Source: Variovorax sp. WS11 (GTDB taxonomy: Bacteria; Pseudomonadota; Gammaproteobacteria; Burkholderiales; Burkholderiaceae_C). Taken from it: a DNA stretch of 64,000 nt. Of the stretch, positions 35,791 to 44,388 are shown piece by piece (the first letter of the stretch is position 1; every line of letters starts with the position of its first letter). The notes beneath the pieces are model-generated. The model did no database searches. It was given only the letters and a program-made list of their open reading frames with translations, and was not told the DNA's origin. The stretch covers positions 124,001 through 188,000 of the forward strand of contig NZ_JAAGOW010000004.1 of NCBI RefSeq assembly GCF_010499245.1. Reading direction: 5' to 3'. The position numbers were made by a program, and so were the translations under genes.

Positions 35791-35815
35791 TGTTGCCTCA
35801 CGTAAATTGCTACCC
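35791..35815 (+). repeat. left terminal inverted repeat of outer IS
   Basis: TGTTGCCTCACG followed by TAAATTGCTACCC. The partner is at 39325-39350, and a third, solo copy is at 60451-60473. Confidence 0.8.
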
Positions 35816-35864
35816 GTCGGATGGTCCGGCGGGAGCAGAAAGCTACGTGACAAGGCGAATCAGC

Positions 35865-37370
35865 ATGGCGACACGCAAGGAATTGGTTGAAGCATTGGGA
35901 GAGCGGTATCGCGCAGCGGCGATGGGAGAAAAGGTCAAGATCCTCGACGAATTCGTGGCCCTGACGGGCTACCACCGCAAACACGCAATCCGGGTGTTGC
36001 GAGAGGAAGTTCCCTCGAAAGAAACGCGGGCACGCGATCGTCTGTACGACGAGGCGGTGCGGCAAGCGCTGACGGTGCTATGGGAGGCCGCTGATCGGGT
36101 CTGCGGCAAGCGGCTGAAGGCCTTGGTCCCGATGTTGGTCGATGCGATGGAGCGCCATGGCCACCTCGACCTGGACCCAGTCGTCAAGACCAAAGTCCTG
36201 CAGGTTAGTGCAGCGACCATCGATCGCATCCTTGCCGACGCGCGTTCGCATATCGATGGGAAGCGCAGGCGCCGCACTGGCGTGGGCGCGGCTATCAGAC
36301 GCAGCATTCCCGTGCGCACGTTCGCCGACTGGTGGGATCCGGCGCCAGGCTTCCTCGAGATTGATATGGTCGAGCACTGCGGCGGCCCGAAGACCGATGG
36401 TGACTACGTTCACACCCTGACGCTGACCGACATCGCCAGCGGATGGACGGAATGCGTGGCAATGAGGATGCGCGACCAGATGCTGGTGATCGAAGCCTTC
36501 GAAAAGGTGGCGGCCGACCTGCCGTTCGCGATGCTCGGCATTGACTCGGACAACGACAGCACCTTCATGAGCCAAGCCGTATTCGACTACTGCAAGGGGC
36601 GCGGCCTTGAGCAGACGCGGTCCCGCCCCTACAAAAAGAACGACCAAGCCTGGGTGGAGCAGAAGAACGGTGCCGTCGTTCGGCGGCTCGTCGGCTATGG
36701 CCGCTTGAGCGGCCGCGAAGCTACGAAAGCTCTGGCGCAGCTGTACGAGTCGTCGCGGTTGTACATCAACTTCTTCCAGCCCTCATTCAAGCTGAAGTCC
36801 AAAACACGAGACGGCGCTCGTGTGCACAAGGTGTACTTCGCGCCGGCGACTCCATGTGAACGGCTTGTTGCCCACAGCGGCGTGGAGCCGGCGATCAAGG
36901 AGAAGCTGACGGCGCAACTCAAGAGACTCGACCCGGTGCGGCTGCTGCAGGAAATCCGAATGGCCCAGCAGACGTTAAGCGAGATCGCGGCTCACGGGGC
37001 GCCGAAAGAAGTGGTGCCAAGAAGTGCGGCCGATATCTCAGCGTTCCTTCGGAGCTTGTCGTCAGCCTGGACGGAAGGCGAAGTGCGACCGACGCATCGC
37101 AAGCAGCCGAAGGCCAAACACTGGTGGCGAACCCGCACGGACCCATTCGCCGACGCATGGCCAGTCATTGAAGGGTGGCTGATCGCGGAGCCCTCGATAG
37201 CGCCCAAGGCCCTGATGAATCGACTGGTCGCGATGGTTCCAGAGATTTACGACGGTAAGGCGCAGCTGCGAACACTGCAGCGCCGGGTGAAAGCCTGGCG
37301 CAGCGAGCGGGTCACGGAAATGGTCCTGGGCGGTCTGCGCAGGACCGCTGCAGAGCCGGCCGAAGTTTGA
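35865..37370 (+). CDS. DDE (rve-type) transposase of the outer IS
   Basis: Transposase of 501 aa from ATG 35865. An N-terminal DNA-binding region (GYHRKHAIRVLR, a helix-turn-helix-like segment) is followed by an integrase-type catalytic core: first Asp in FLEIDMVEHCGG, second in GIDSDNDSTF, and Glu in WVEQKNGAVVRRLVGYGR. The gene is intact, so the element may still supply transposase even though its right end has been split by another IS. It lies 50 bases inside the left repeat. Family assignment to ISNCY-like elements is by memory of style, not by search. Confidence 0.85.
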   Translation: MATRKELVEALGERYRAAAMGEKVKILDEFVALTGYHRKHAIRVLREEVPSKETRARDRLYDEAVRQALTVLWEAADRVCGKRLKALVPMLVDAMERHGHLDLDPVVKTKVLQVSAATIDRILADARSHIDGKRRRRTGVGAAIRRSIPVRTFADWWDPAPGFLEIDMVEHCGGPKTDGDYVHTLTLTDIASGWTECVAMRMRDQMLVIEAFEKVAADLPFAMLGIDSDNDSTFMSQAVFDYCKGRGLEQTRSRPYKKNDQAWVEQKNGAVVRRLVGYGRLSGREATKALAQLYESSRLYINFFQPSFKLKSKTRDGARVHKVYFAPATPCERLVAHSGVEPAIKEKLTAQLKRLDPVRLLQEIRMAQQTLSEIAAHGAPKEVVPRSAADISAFLRSLSSAWTEGEVRPTHRKQPKAKHWWRTRTDPFADAWPVIEGWLIAEPSIAPKALMNRLVAMVPEIYDGKAQLRTLQRRVKAWRSERVTEMVLGGLRRTAAEPAEV

Positions 37371-37399
37371 ACGGAAGCCGACCACTTCAATGCCAGGGG

Positions 37400-37420
37400 G
37401 CCGGGCGCTTCGCGCCCGGC
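37400..37420 (+). terminator. GC-rich stem-loop after the transposase gene
   Basis: Perfect 9-bp stem GCCGGGCGC / GCGCCCGGC with a 3-base loop, 29 bases after the transposase stop. No T-run follows, so it is a stem-loop rather than a proven terminator. A degenerate copy is found in the remnant at 60451-60620. Confidence 0.5.
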
Positions 37421-37567
37421 AGGCTATGGACATATGGGCGATGCGCCTGCGGCGCACCGGTTGCGACCGTGGACAACGCAGCGCTGCGCGGCTGCGTTGA
37501 CCACCGCCGCAACCTTCGCCCACATGCCCACAGCCTTCGACTAAAGAATAGAAAAAGAAACCCATAC

Positions 37568-39305
37568 CCTGGATCCGTGAGCTCACGAGCGAAAGTGATT
37601 CACCCTGCGGGTGCGGGCGATTCGAGGTAGTTTGGTAAACGCGAGACAGGTGCAGGGCGTTCATGCTGCTGTTGCAAACGCAGTATCCGATTCCCTTCAA
37701 TGCGCCCCTTCATCGTCAAGCAACTCGACTACGACCTCACCCCGGTAGCCGGTCTGGCGCTGGTGGGTCATCATCTGAATCGACTCGCACCGGTATTCAA
37801 GCAGCTCGATGACGCCTTGCCCGTTCGAAATGGCGTTGCCAACAGCGACATTCTGCGCAGCTACCTGGGCCTGCTGGTACAGGGCAAGAGCGACTTCGAT
37901 GCGATCGAGAACTTCCGCGGCGATGCCTTCTTCAAGCAGGCGCTGGGCATCAAGCTGTTGCCCTCCAGCCCGACGCTGCGCCAGCGCATGGACGCCCGCG
38001 CGGACGAACTGTTTGACTTCCTGCCGACGCTGATCGAGACGCTGCTGTACGGCGCGCGAGTCGACTATGGCGTCTTGCCTTGCGGCTGGCTGGCGCTGGA
38101 CGTGGACACCTTCGCCATGAACAACGGCGGCACTGCCAAGGACGGCGTAGGTCGTACCTACACGGGGGTCGATGGCTACTGCCCGCTGGCCGCGTACCTG
38201 GGCTCGCACGGGTTCTGCCTTGAGTTGGCGCTGCGCCCCGGCGTGCAGCATTCGGCGTCGGAGACGCAATTCAACTTCGAGCGTGTGATCCCGATGGCGC
38301 AGCGCCTGAGTGCGGCGGGTCCGAAGGCGCCGATCCTGGCGCGCCTGGATTCCGGCTTCGACTCGGCGGCGCTGATGCGCGAGATCGAGTCGTACAACCG
38401 TGCAGGTGTGCCGCAGCTGGACTGGCTGATCAAGTGGAACCCGCGCACGACCAACGTGGCGGCGCTGGCCGAGCGGCTTGAGGCCGACGCCACCACGCTC
38501 TGGGAGCATCCCCGCGCGGGCAAACGTGTGACGCTGTGGGAACAGGCGCTGGAGATCGAAGGCATCGAGCGGCCGCTGCGCCGCGTGCTGCGCCTGACCG
38601 AGCGCACCATCGATGCGCAGGGCCAGTTGTTGATCGAGCCCAAGCTCACGTTGGATGGCTGGACCACGAGCCTGAGCGCCAAACAGTTCGATGGGAAGGC
38701 CATCATCGCGCTGTACGCCGACCACGGCACGCACGAGCAGTTCCACTCCGAATTCAAGACCGACCTCGATCTGGAGCGGCTGCCCTCGGGCAAGTTCAGT
38801 ACCAACTACCTGGTGTGCGAGCTCGCCGCGCTGGCCATGAATATCCTGCGCCTGATGGGCCAGGCCGGGCTGCTGGGGTCCGATGCGCCCGTGCGCCATG
38901 CGGCCAAACGCAGGCGCATCAAGACGGTGATGCAGGAACTCATCTACCGCGCCGGCCGTCTCATCGAGCATGGCCGGCGCATCATCCTCGGGCTGGGCGC
39001 CAACGATCGCGCGGCCAAGGCCTTCCAGCGGCTGCACGGCGAACTGCTGACCAGCTGCTGAGCGCAGCCGGCCTATCACCGGCCTCATTCACGCACTCAC
39101 GAATCCAGAAAATCGCATCCGAGCGAGGTTGCGGCGTGGGCCAGTCGCACCCATCTCAACGCAAGTCGATCGCCGAGTCGTGATGGCGACGACTTCATCG
39201 CGTCGATCTCGGCACCGCCAAGCATCGGGCAGTCGAATGGCTCGGTCACAGTGCGACAAAGCACCCGGGATCGGTCCGCAGAGCATTGGGGCTCACGGAT
39301 TCAGG
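37568..39305 (+). mobile_element. IS1380-family insertion sequence
   Basis: Complete element of 1738 bp. The ends are inverted repeats: CCTGGATCCGTGAGC at 37568-37582 and GCTCACGGATTCAGG at 39291-39305. CATAC is duplicated on both sides (37563-37567 and 39306-39310), the target duplication expected for this family. It contains one intact transposase gene and sits in the 3' part of the outer IS. Confidence 0.92.
37700..39061 (+). CDS. IS1380-family transposase
   Basis: DDE transposase of 453 aa, full length for the family. Recognisable blocks are DYGVLPCGWLALDVDTF, RLDSGFDSAALM (second Asp) and the insertion-domain end with THEQFHSEFKTDLDLERLPS (Glu), followed by the leucine-rich NYLVCELAALAMNILR. 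The gene is intact and flanked by perfect element ends, so the copy may be active. It is preceded by about 130 bases inside the left repeat, which must hold its promoter. Confidence 0.92.
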   Translation: MRPFIVKQLDYDLTPVAGLALVGHHLNRLAPVFKQLDDALPVRNGVANSDILRSYLGLLVQGKSDFDAIENFRGDAFFKQALGIKLLPSSPTLRQRMDARADELFDFLPTLIETLLYGARVDYGVLPCGWLALDVDTFAMNNGGTAKDGVGRTYTGVDGYCPLAAYLGSHGFCLELALRPGVQHSASETQFNFERVIPMAQRLSAAGPKAPILARLDSGFDSAALMREIESYNRAGVPQLDWLIKWNPRTTNVAALAERLEADATTLWEHPRAGKRVTLWEQALEIEGIERPLRRVLRLTERTIDAQGQLLIEPKLTLDGWTTSLSAKQFDGKAIIALYADHGTHEQFHSEFKTDLDLERLPSGKFSTNYLVCELAALAMNILRLMGQAGLLGSDAPVRHAAKRRRIKTVMQELIYRAGRLIEHGRRIILGLGANDRAAKAFQRLHGELLTSC

Positions 39306-39324
39306 CATACGACAACCAACAGCC

Positions 39325-39350
39325 GGGTAACATTCCTTCGTGAGGCAACA
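39325..39350 (+). repeat. right terminal inverted repeat of outer IS
   Basis: GGGTAACATTCCTTCGTGAG then GCAACA; the reverse complement of the left repeat with internal differences. Confidence 0.8.
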
Positions 39351-39685
39351 CGCAGGGCCTGCTCAGTTGACGCATGTGGGAGCGATTTGGGCCGCGAGCA
39401 GTGAGACAACGGCAGATCCAACGGCTCGTGAGCCGCTATGTGGTCGGAGGACCGTCTGGCCTTGATTCACACAAGCGTGGGCACGCGAACAACAATCAGC
39501 TGGCGCCAAACCTTGGCGAGCTACGGGTTCCTTCAGGTTTCGAGCGGCTTCGGCTTTGCCGCCGAGGCACCGCCGGCGCGCGTCACGGCAGACGCCAAGC
39601 TCATCATGCCCGGCCGGCGCGCAACAGCGGAGCCAGGGCCTTAGTTGGCCGCCTGAGAAAACAATGGGCGATTCTCTGAGGAATG
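39351..39685. other. stretch between IS and mazF, nothing recognised
   Basis: About 330 bases. A 68-codon plus frame from ATG 39438 has no recognisable content. The stretch may be IS flank or decayed sequence. Confidence 0.35.
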
Positions 39686-40024
39686 CTAAGGCTTGCCAGT
39701 GAGGGCGATTGCCTTTGCCCTGACCTCGGCTAGCTCCGCAGCAGAAGCCTTGCCTTTGCGGCTCGCTTTGCGGACTACCCAATCAAGGCTCTTCACTTGA
39801 TCGGCCAGGGCCGCGCCTGTTCGGGCTCCAGCAATCTCGACCTCAAACGGATAGCCCTTTACTTGCGTCGTCAAAGGGCAGCAAAGCATCAAGCCGGTCT
39901 TTGCGTTGTACGCCGACGGGCTGAGCACCAACGCGGGCCGATGCCCGGCCTGCTCGTGACCGGCTTGCGGGTCAAAATGCAGCCACACAATGTCCCCGGC
40001 CTCGGGCACATAGCGGCGAATCAT
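39686..40024 (-). CDS. mazF: MazF-type endoribonuclease toxin
   Basis: Toxin of a type II toxin-antitoxin pair that cuts mRNA at short sequences. The PemK/MazF fold begins YVPEAGDIVWLHFDPQAGHE and carries the core segment GHRPALVLSPSAYNAKTGLM with CCPLTTQVKGYPFEV. Length 112 aa. Its ATG overlaps the mazE stop (TAATG), so translation is coupled and antitoxin is made first. It lies beside the IS and other mobile DNA, where such modules are common. Confidence 0.9.
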   Translation of the reverse strand: MIRRYVPEAGDIVWLHFDPQAGHEQAGHRPALVLSPSAYNAKTGLMLCCPLTTQVKGYPFEVEIAGARTGAALADQVKSLDWVVRKASRKGKASAAELAEVRAKAIALTGKP

Positions 40025-40266
40025 TAGAACGACTCTTTGCCCGCAGCAGGACCGAAGCTGACTTCGCCGTGCAAATTTTCCGGGGTGATCCGGGCCAGCA
40101 ATTTTGTGAGTTCGAATTCGCCGGGCCGTACAGGCTCGATCACGATACGCCCTTCCTCTTCACGCACGTCTACGGTTTCGTCCAATTGCAGCCGCGCAGC
40201 CTCCATCACCGCCGCGGGAATGCGCACCGATGCGCTGTTGCCCCATTTCTTCACCATTACATGCAT
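40024..40266 (-). CDS. mazE: MazE-type antitoxin
   Basis: AbrB-fold antitoxin of 80 aa. The N-terminal DNA-binding part MVKKWGNSASVRIPAAVMEA is the standard swapped-hairpin sequence. The C-terminal half (ELTKLLARITPENLHGE) would wrap around MazF. An inverted repeat just upstream (40279-40297) is placed for autoregulation. Confidence 0.9.
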   Translation of the reverse strand: MHVMVKKWGNSASVRIPAAVMEAARLQLDETVDVREEEGRIVIEPVRPGEFELTKLLARITPENLHGEVSFGPAAGKESF

Positions 40267-40278
40267 GTGGCCTCCATT

Positions 40279-40338
40279 GTATCGTCAATGTCGATACTTT
40301 ACCTCATTCTTGCGAACGTAGCAACATTGTCGATACGG
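40279..40338 (-). promoter_or_regulatory. mazEF operator candidates
   Basis: Perfect inverted repeat GTATCG-N7-CGATAC at 40279-40297, with a second half-site TTGTCGATAC near 40328-40337. The repeat starts 13 bases before the mazE ATG. Confidence 0.6.
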
Positions 40339-40474
40339 ACTGGTTTTGCTGGCGTTGGGTACGCGAAGTAGCGAGGCGCATGGGCCAGCAGTTCCCGATG
40401 TCGCTTGACACTGCTAGGTCTCCGGCGGAGAGGGTTGGGGTTCGAATACGCGGCACGATGACCTGAACAGTGGA

Positions 40475-40858
40475 CTATTTCTTTCGCGCCACCTTGTCGA
40501 TCACCTGCCTCAGCTTAGCAAAATACGCACGGGCCTGAGCCGTCGGAACGATGTACTTGATGCGACTGTCGCCGTGATCGTCGGCGAAGGTGACGAGACC
40601 TTTCTCGCGCAGCGAGCGCAGCCGGCGGTGCACTGTCGTTGGTGACGACGCGACATCCAGGTCCATGGCCTCGAGGACTCGCACGCTCTCGCCTGCTGCC
40701 CATTTCGCCGCCAAGCCGTTGAGAATCCGTTCTTCCATCGCGTCCATTAACGGGATGTCGCGAAGGGCGCGAGCCAGGCGGACGAATTGCAGATACGTTG
40801 CGGCGGATCCTGCGGTCTTGAGCATGGCGGCGCGACGAGCGGGTTCGGTTGAAACCAT
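40475..40858 (-). CDS. winged-helix DNA-binding protein, MarR-like
   Basis: Small regulator of 127 aa from ATG 40858. The centre reads as a winged helix: SPTTVHRRLRSLREKGLVTF followed by a wing with DDHGDSRIKYIVPT. The N-terminal helices (LQFVRLARALRDIPLMDAME) look like a dimerisation arm. Earlier in-frame starts up to 41011 give an Arg-rich, unlikely extension. No partner gene is adjacent. Probably a plasmid- or island-borne regulator; target unknown. Confidence 0.6.
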   Translation of the reverse strand: MVSTEPARRAAMLKTAGSAATYLQFVRLARALRDIPLMDAMEERILNGLAAKWAAGESVRVLEAMDLDVASSPTTVHRRLRSLREKGLVTFADDHGDSRIKYIVPTAQARAYFAKLRQVIDKVARKK

Positions 40859-41038
40859 CCGAGCCAGACCTTGAAGGAAGCAGGCCGAACGACAGCGCCT
40901 GCGCTGCGAGCAGGCGCGGGAGATCATGCGCGCTGGCTGTCCGGAAATCAAGGCAGCAGCCGGCCGCAGGCTCTTCCAGCCACCCCACGAGGGTCGCCTA
41001 TGCCGCTGCAAAAGGCAGGGCCGCGGGCCCCGCCATGC

Positions 41039-41440
41039 TCACCACTTGTCGTCGTTCTTCGCGGGCGCCACGGCCGCGGGAGCCGGCGCGGGACGCGGTT
41101 GCACGACCTTGCCCGTGGGCGCCGCCGCGCCCACCACCGCTGCCGCTGCCTGGGGAGCCGTGCCCTGCGGCTCTCCAGCCGTAGGGGCTGCGGTTGGCTG
41201 CGCCTTGGCAACCGCGACGTTCTTGAGTTCGTCGCGCAGCTGCAGCCCGCCCACCGGGAGTTGCTCCAGGTTCGAGCGCACGTTCTCCAGCCGGCCATAG
41301 GACAGGTTCGTGTCACGCGTTCAATCACGAGCTCGCAGCACGGCTGCTCGACGCGTCCCAGGCTTTGGCCGGTCTGCGGGTCCTTCATCTCCGCACCCAT
41401 GGCGACCATCTGGTAGCGGCTGCCCTCCTTCAAAGCCTGG
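41039..41440 (-). pseudogene. frameshifted protein with Ala/Pro-rich tail, family not recognised
   Basis: Two frames join into one protein. The upstream part reads LKEGSRYQMVAMGAEMKDPQ then GQSLGRVEQPCCELVIERVT. Near 41310 one base is missing, and the next frame continues NLSYGRLENVRSNLEQLP, then GLQLRDELKNV and an 80-residue Ala/Pro tail ending AKNDDKW. The first half resembles the small C-terminal beta domain found in FlgT/CsgG-like outer-membrane proteins, but this is a weak impression. No N-terminal start is visible, since the frame runs into the neighbouring ribbon-helix-helix gene. Probably a 3' remnant. Confidence 0.45.
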
Positions 41441-41469
41441 CCGCCCTGCCTCGTCTGATTCGGGTCAGG

Positions 41470-41667
41470 TCAGCGCTCGCGGGCCTTCGTGTCATCTGTC
41501 CCAACACCGCTCGGCACGTAGCTCACGCCATGATGGGCCAAGTAATCGCGAATCAGGCGCCTCACCACTTGAGAAGGCGTCACGTCCTGTTGCGCGCAAA
41601 GTGTCTCGAAGGCCTGTTTCTTGGCCGGATCAATGAGGACCGTAAGGCGAGCAGTCTTGAGCTCCAT
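41470..41667 (-). CDS. ribbon-helix-helix protein (paralog 1)
   Basis: A 65-residue protein: beta-strand MELKTARLTVLIDP, then helices KKQAFETLCAQQDVTPSQVV and RRLIRDYLAHHG. This is the ribbon-helix-helix (CopG/Arc) layout of small plasmid repressors. A near-identical paralog is at 42216-42413. An inverted repeat TTGTATGT-N11-ACATACAA lies just upstream and is a natural operator. Likely autoregulated; no toxin partner is obvious. Confidence 0.7.
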   Translation of the reverse strand: MELKTARLTVLIDPAKKQAFETLCAQQDVTPSQVVRRLIRDYLAHHGVSYVPSGVGTDDTKARER

Positions 41668-41687
41668 GACGACTCCAAATATGGCAA

Positions 41688-41714
41688 TTGTATGTTAATC
41701 AAACACACATACAA
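41688..41714 (-). promoter_or_regulatory. operator candidate of ribbon-helix-helix paralog 1
   Basis: TTGTATGT (41688-41695) and ACATACAA (41707-41714) form a perfect 8-bp inverted repeat 20 bases before the gene start. The equivalent site of paralog 2 is at 44389-44420, beyond the intron. Confidence 0.6.
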
Positions 41715-41962
41715 GTCAATTTGGATCGGAGTGGCTTTCGGCAGGGTTCGTCAAGCGTGGGCTGCTCTTGAGGACGATGTCCTGCGCCGGCTATGGTAAA
41801 CAGTTAGCGACAGGCCAGGAAAGCGTCCAGGGCATGGAGCCCCGTTCGCTCGCCCACGCGGGCGATTGCGCCGCGTGCGGCCGCTTCGTCAGCGATCATC
41901 GCTGGTGCCGGACGGGCATTCGCGCCGGAAGAATCCCGACCCGGCCTTCGCCTGCGGAGCGC

Positions 41963-42193
41963 TCAGCTTCCCCAAAACTTCCACCAAGGCCGCGGCTTGG
42001 TCTGTTTCGGTTGTTCGGGAGATGCGAGCGGCTGCACTTGGCTCTCCTGAGTACGTTGGCGACGGCGCTGCTCCGCCTCAAACGCCTGCGCGACACCAGA
42101 AGCAAGCTGTTCGCCACCTGCCGCGCGCGTACCCCACTCCCGGGCCAACTCGGCGAGTTGCTCGTCGTCAAGTTCTTGAGGTCTGGAGTGCAT
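41963..42193 (-). CDS. small charged protein of unknown function
   Basis: A 76-residue protein with an acidic helical start (ELDDEQLAELAREWG), a Gln/Arg-rich middle and a tail RPWWKFWGS. The WWKFW end is typical of small plasmid-borne proteins, possibly membrane-touching. It lies 22 bases after paralog 2 of the ribbon-helix-helix pair and is probably co-transcribed with it. I do not recognise a function. Confidence 0.5.
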   Translation of the reverse strand: MHSRPQELDDEQLAELAREWGTRAAGGEQLASGVAQAFEAEQRRRQRTQESQVQPLASPEQPKQTKPRPWWKFWGS

Positions 42194-42215
42194 CTGTTCG
42201 GCTCGTCATCGCCGA

Positions 42216-42413
42216 TCAAGGTCTTGAGGCCATGTCTTCAACGACCTCCAGTCCGCTCGGGACGAAGGCGATGCCGTGGTGGGTCAGGTAGTCGCGAATC
42301 AAACGTCGCACGACCTGCGAAGGGGTCGCGTCTTGGCGGGCACACAGCGCCTCAAAGGCCTTCTTCTTCGCTGGATCGACCAGCACCGTCAGGCGCGCTG
42401 TCTTGAGTTCCAT
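42216..42413 (-). CDS. ribbon-helix-helix protein (paralog 2)
   Basis: 65 residues, MELKTARLTVLVDPAKKKAF then EALCARQDATPSQVV and IRDYLTHHG; it differs from paralog 1 at few positions up to residue 53. Its start is only 10 bases from the 5' end of the group II intron (42424). The sequence on the far side of the intron (from 44381) aligns with the upstream region of paralog 1. The intron has therefore been inserted between this gene and its own operator and promoter. Confidence 0.7.
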   Translation of the reverse strand: MELKTARLTVLVDPAKKKAFEALCARQDATPSQVVRRLIRDYLTHHGIAFVPSGLEVVEDMASRP

Positions 42414-42814
42414 CGGATCTCCGGTGCGCCGGTCAAAACCGGCGAGGTGTTGTGAATGAAAGAGTCATACGTTGAAGGCTTAGCCAGCTACGGCGGCCCC
42501 GAGTCATGCGTACACATTCGTGAGGGTGTGGGCGAAGCGTTGACAGGGGTACGCGCGGGCCGGGTATCGAGCCGCGTAATACATGCCCCGCGGCGAGAGT
42601 TGCGGGTGGTCCGGGGTGCCGAGGTTGTCGGAGAAAGCCGAAGGCCACACCGATGCTGCCGCTTTGGCGAGGCGGCATCGGACCCCGCGCGGTCAGAGAC
42701 CCCGCGCACGCGCGGAAACACCTCGCACGGGAACCGGGAGATCCCGCGTCCTTCTGCGCAGCGCTGGGAAGCGCTGGCTGCAGAGCGCATCGTGAAGCCC
42801 AAGGGCGTACGACG

Positions 42815-44323
42815 ATGAGCCACGGGCGCGGGAAGTCGGACTGCTGCGTAGTACCGAAGAAGCTGCCGAACAAGGCCGCGGGGGAAGCCCCTGCGGCGGC
42901 GGAGGCGGTGGAGGGAAGGCGGCAGGCCAAGGGCAATGCCATCGCGGCGCGCATGTCCCGCAGATCGGTGCGGGTCTATGACATGGGAACCGCGCTCGAT
43001 GGCATACGACAGACGGCAAAGGGCCGTCGTGGTGCGAGGTTCACTGGACTGCTGCATCACATCTACGCGGTCGAGCGCCTGCGGGCGGCCTACCTTGCGC
43101 TCAAGCGCGATGCGGCCGCCGGGGTGGACGGCCAGACCTGGCAGACGTACGGGCAGGACCTGGAGGGCAACCTCCTGGAACTGTCCGAGCGGCTGGCCCG
43201 AGGGGGCTACCGGCCCCAGCCTGTCAAGAGGGTGTACATCGACAAGGCCGACGGCAGCAAGCGCCCGCTGGGCGTGCCGGCGCTGGAGGACAAGCTCGTG
43301 CAGCGCGCCACGGTCGAAGTGTTGAACGCCATCTACGAGCAGGACTTCCTCGGGTTCAGCTACGGCTTCAGGCCCGGCAAGAGCGCGCACAACGCGCTGG
43401 ATGCCGTGGCGGTAGGTGTGAGCAGCAGACGAGTGAACTGGATACTCGATGCGGACATAGCCAAGTTCTTCGACACGATCGAAAGGGACTGGCTGGTGAA
43501 GTTCATCGAACACCGCGTGGCTGACGCGCGCGTGGTGCGGCTGATCAAGAAATGGCTGCACGCGGGCGTGCTGGAAGACGGCAGGCTGACGCAAAGTGAG
43601 TTGGGTACGGTTCAGGGTGGGAGCATCAGCCCGCTGCTGGCCAACATCTACCTGCACTATGCGTTCGACCTGTGGGTCAAGCAGTGGAGGGGGCGCCATG
43701 CCCGAGGCGACGTGATCGTCGTGCGCTACGCCGACGATTGGGTTGCCGGGTTCCAGTTCCGCGACGATGCCGAGCGCTTCCAGCGCGCGGTGGCCGAGCG
43801 GCTGGGCCAGTTCGGGCTGAAGCTGCACCCCGAGAAGACGCGGCTGATCGAGTTCGGGCGCTTCGCCCGCGAGAACCGACGCCGCAAGGGACAAGGCAAG
43901 CCGCAGACCTTCGACTTCCTGGGGTTCACGCATTGCTGCGGGACGACGAGGAAGGGCCACTTCATGGTCCTGCGACTCACCAGTGCCAAACGCCTGCGAG
44001 CCAAACTGCAGGTGGTCAAGCTCGAACTCAGAAGGCGCATGCACCAACCCATCCCGGAGCAGGGCCAGTACCTGCGGGCGGTGGTGACTGGGCATGCGCG
44101 CTACTTCGGCGTGCCGTGCAACGGCGCGCGGCTGAGGGCATTCCGCTTCCAGGTCGTCGGGTTGTGGCACCGCACGTTGTGCCGCCGCAGCCAGAGCCAC
44201 GACCTGCCTTGGCGACGCATGTATCGCTTGATGGCGCACTGGCTGCCTGTTCCGACCATCTGCCACCCTTACCCGAACCAGCGTCTGATCGTCACGACCC
44301 AAGGCAGGAGCCGTATGCGGTAG
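42815..44323 (+). CDS. ltrA: group II intron reverse transcriptase/maturase
   Basis: Multifunctional intron protein of 502 aa that helps splicing and copies the intron into DNA. RT blocks are in order: AYLALKRDAAAGVDGQTW, RPLGVPALEDKLVQRAT, GFSYGFRPGKSAHNAL, DADIAKFFDTI, GTVQGGSISPLLANIYL and the catalytic YADD at 305-308. The maturase domain X follows (LRAVVTGHARYFGVPCN). The C-terminal end is short and no HNH endonuclease domain is seen, as in several bacterial classes. The frame is open upstream of ATG 42815, but that part is intron RNA rather than protein. Confidence 0.92.
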   Translation: MSHGRGKSDCCVVPKKLPNKAAGEAPAAAEAVEGRRQAKGNAIAARMSRRSVRVYDMGTALDGIRQTAKGRRGARFTGLLHHIYAVERLRAAYLALKRDAAAGVDGQTWQTYGQDLEGNLLELSERLARGGYRPQPVKRVYIDKADGSKRPLGVPALEDKLVQRATVEVLNAIYEQDFLGFSYGFRPGKSAHNALDAVAVGVSSRRVNWILDADIAKFFDTIERDWLVKFIEHRVADARVVRLIKKWLHAGVLEDGRLTQSELGTVQGGSISPLLANIYLHYAFDLWVKQWRGRHARGDVIVVRYADDWVAGFQFRDDAERFQRAVAERLGQFGLKLHPEKTRLIEFGRFARENRRRKGQGKPQTFDFLGFTHCCGTTRKGHFMVLRLTSAKRLRAKLQVVKLELRRRMHQPIPEQGQYLRAVVTGHARYFGVPCNGARLRAFRFQVVGLWHRTLCRRSQSHDLPWRRMYRLMAHWLPVPTICHPYPNQRLIVTTQGRSRMR

Positions 44324-44340
44324 CTCCGCACGTACGGATC
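44307..44340 (+). ncRNA. group II intron domain V
   Basis: GAGCCGTATGCGG pairs with CCGCACGTACGGATC around a short loop, with the catalytic AGC triad in the first arm. It is the most conserved part of the ribozyme and fixes the intron's orientation as rightward. Confidence 0.85.
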
Positions 44341-44388
44341 TGCGGAGGGGGTGCTGGGTGACTGGCATTCCTACTCCTACTATGTCAG

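Larger units (their letters stand above)
35791..39350 (+). mobile_element. insertion sequence with DDE transposase, interrupted by an IS1380-family element
   Basis: Terminal inverted repeats mark both ends: TGTTGCCTCACG (35791-35802) and CGTGAGGCAACA (39339-39350), with further matches inside (GCTACCC against GGGTAAC). Removing the nested element (37568-39305 plus one 5-bp repeat) leaves about 1.8 kb, a sensible size for one transposase gene. I could not find a matching target duplication outside the ends. Family is tentative (ISNCY-like). Confidence 0.8.
42424..44380 (+). mobile_element. group II intron with reverse transcriptase
   Basis: The 5' end has the consensus GTGCGCC at 42424. The 3' part has a clear domain V (44307-44340) and a domain VI-like end CTACTCCTAC before 44381. 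The reverse transcriptase gene (42815-44323) fills the middle and its stop lies inside domain V. The ends are supported independently: flanks joined across the intron align with the uninterrupted upstream region of paralog 1 (CCATNNNNNCTCC then TATG at 41664-41683). End positions are exact to a few bases only. Confidence 0.85.

Noticed and set aside
35770..39360. Target-site duplication of the outer IS
   Set aside because: Bases outside the two repeats do not match each other in any convincing way.
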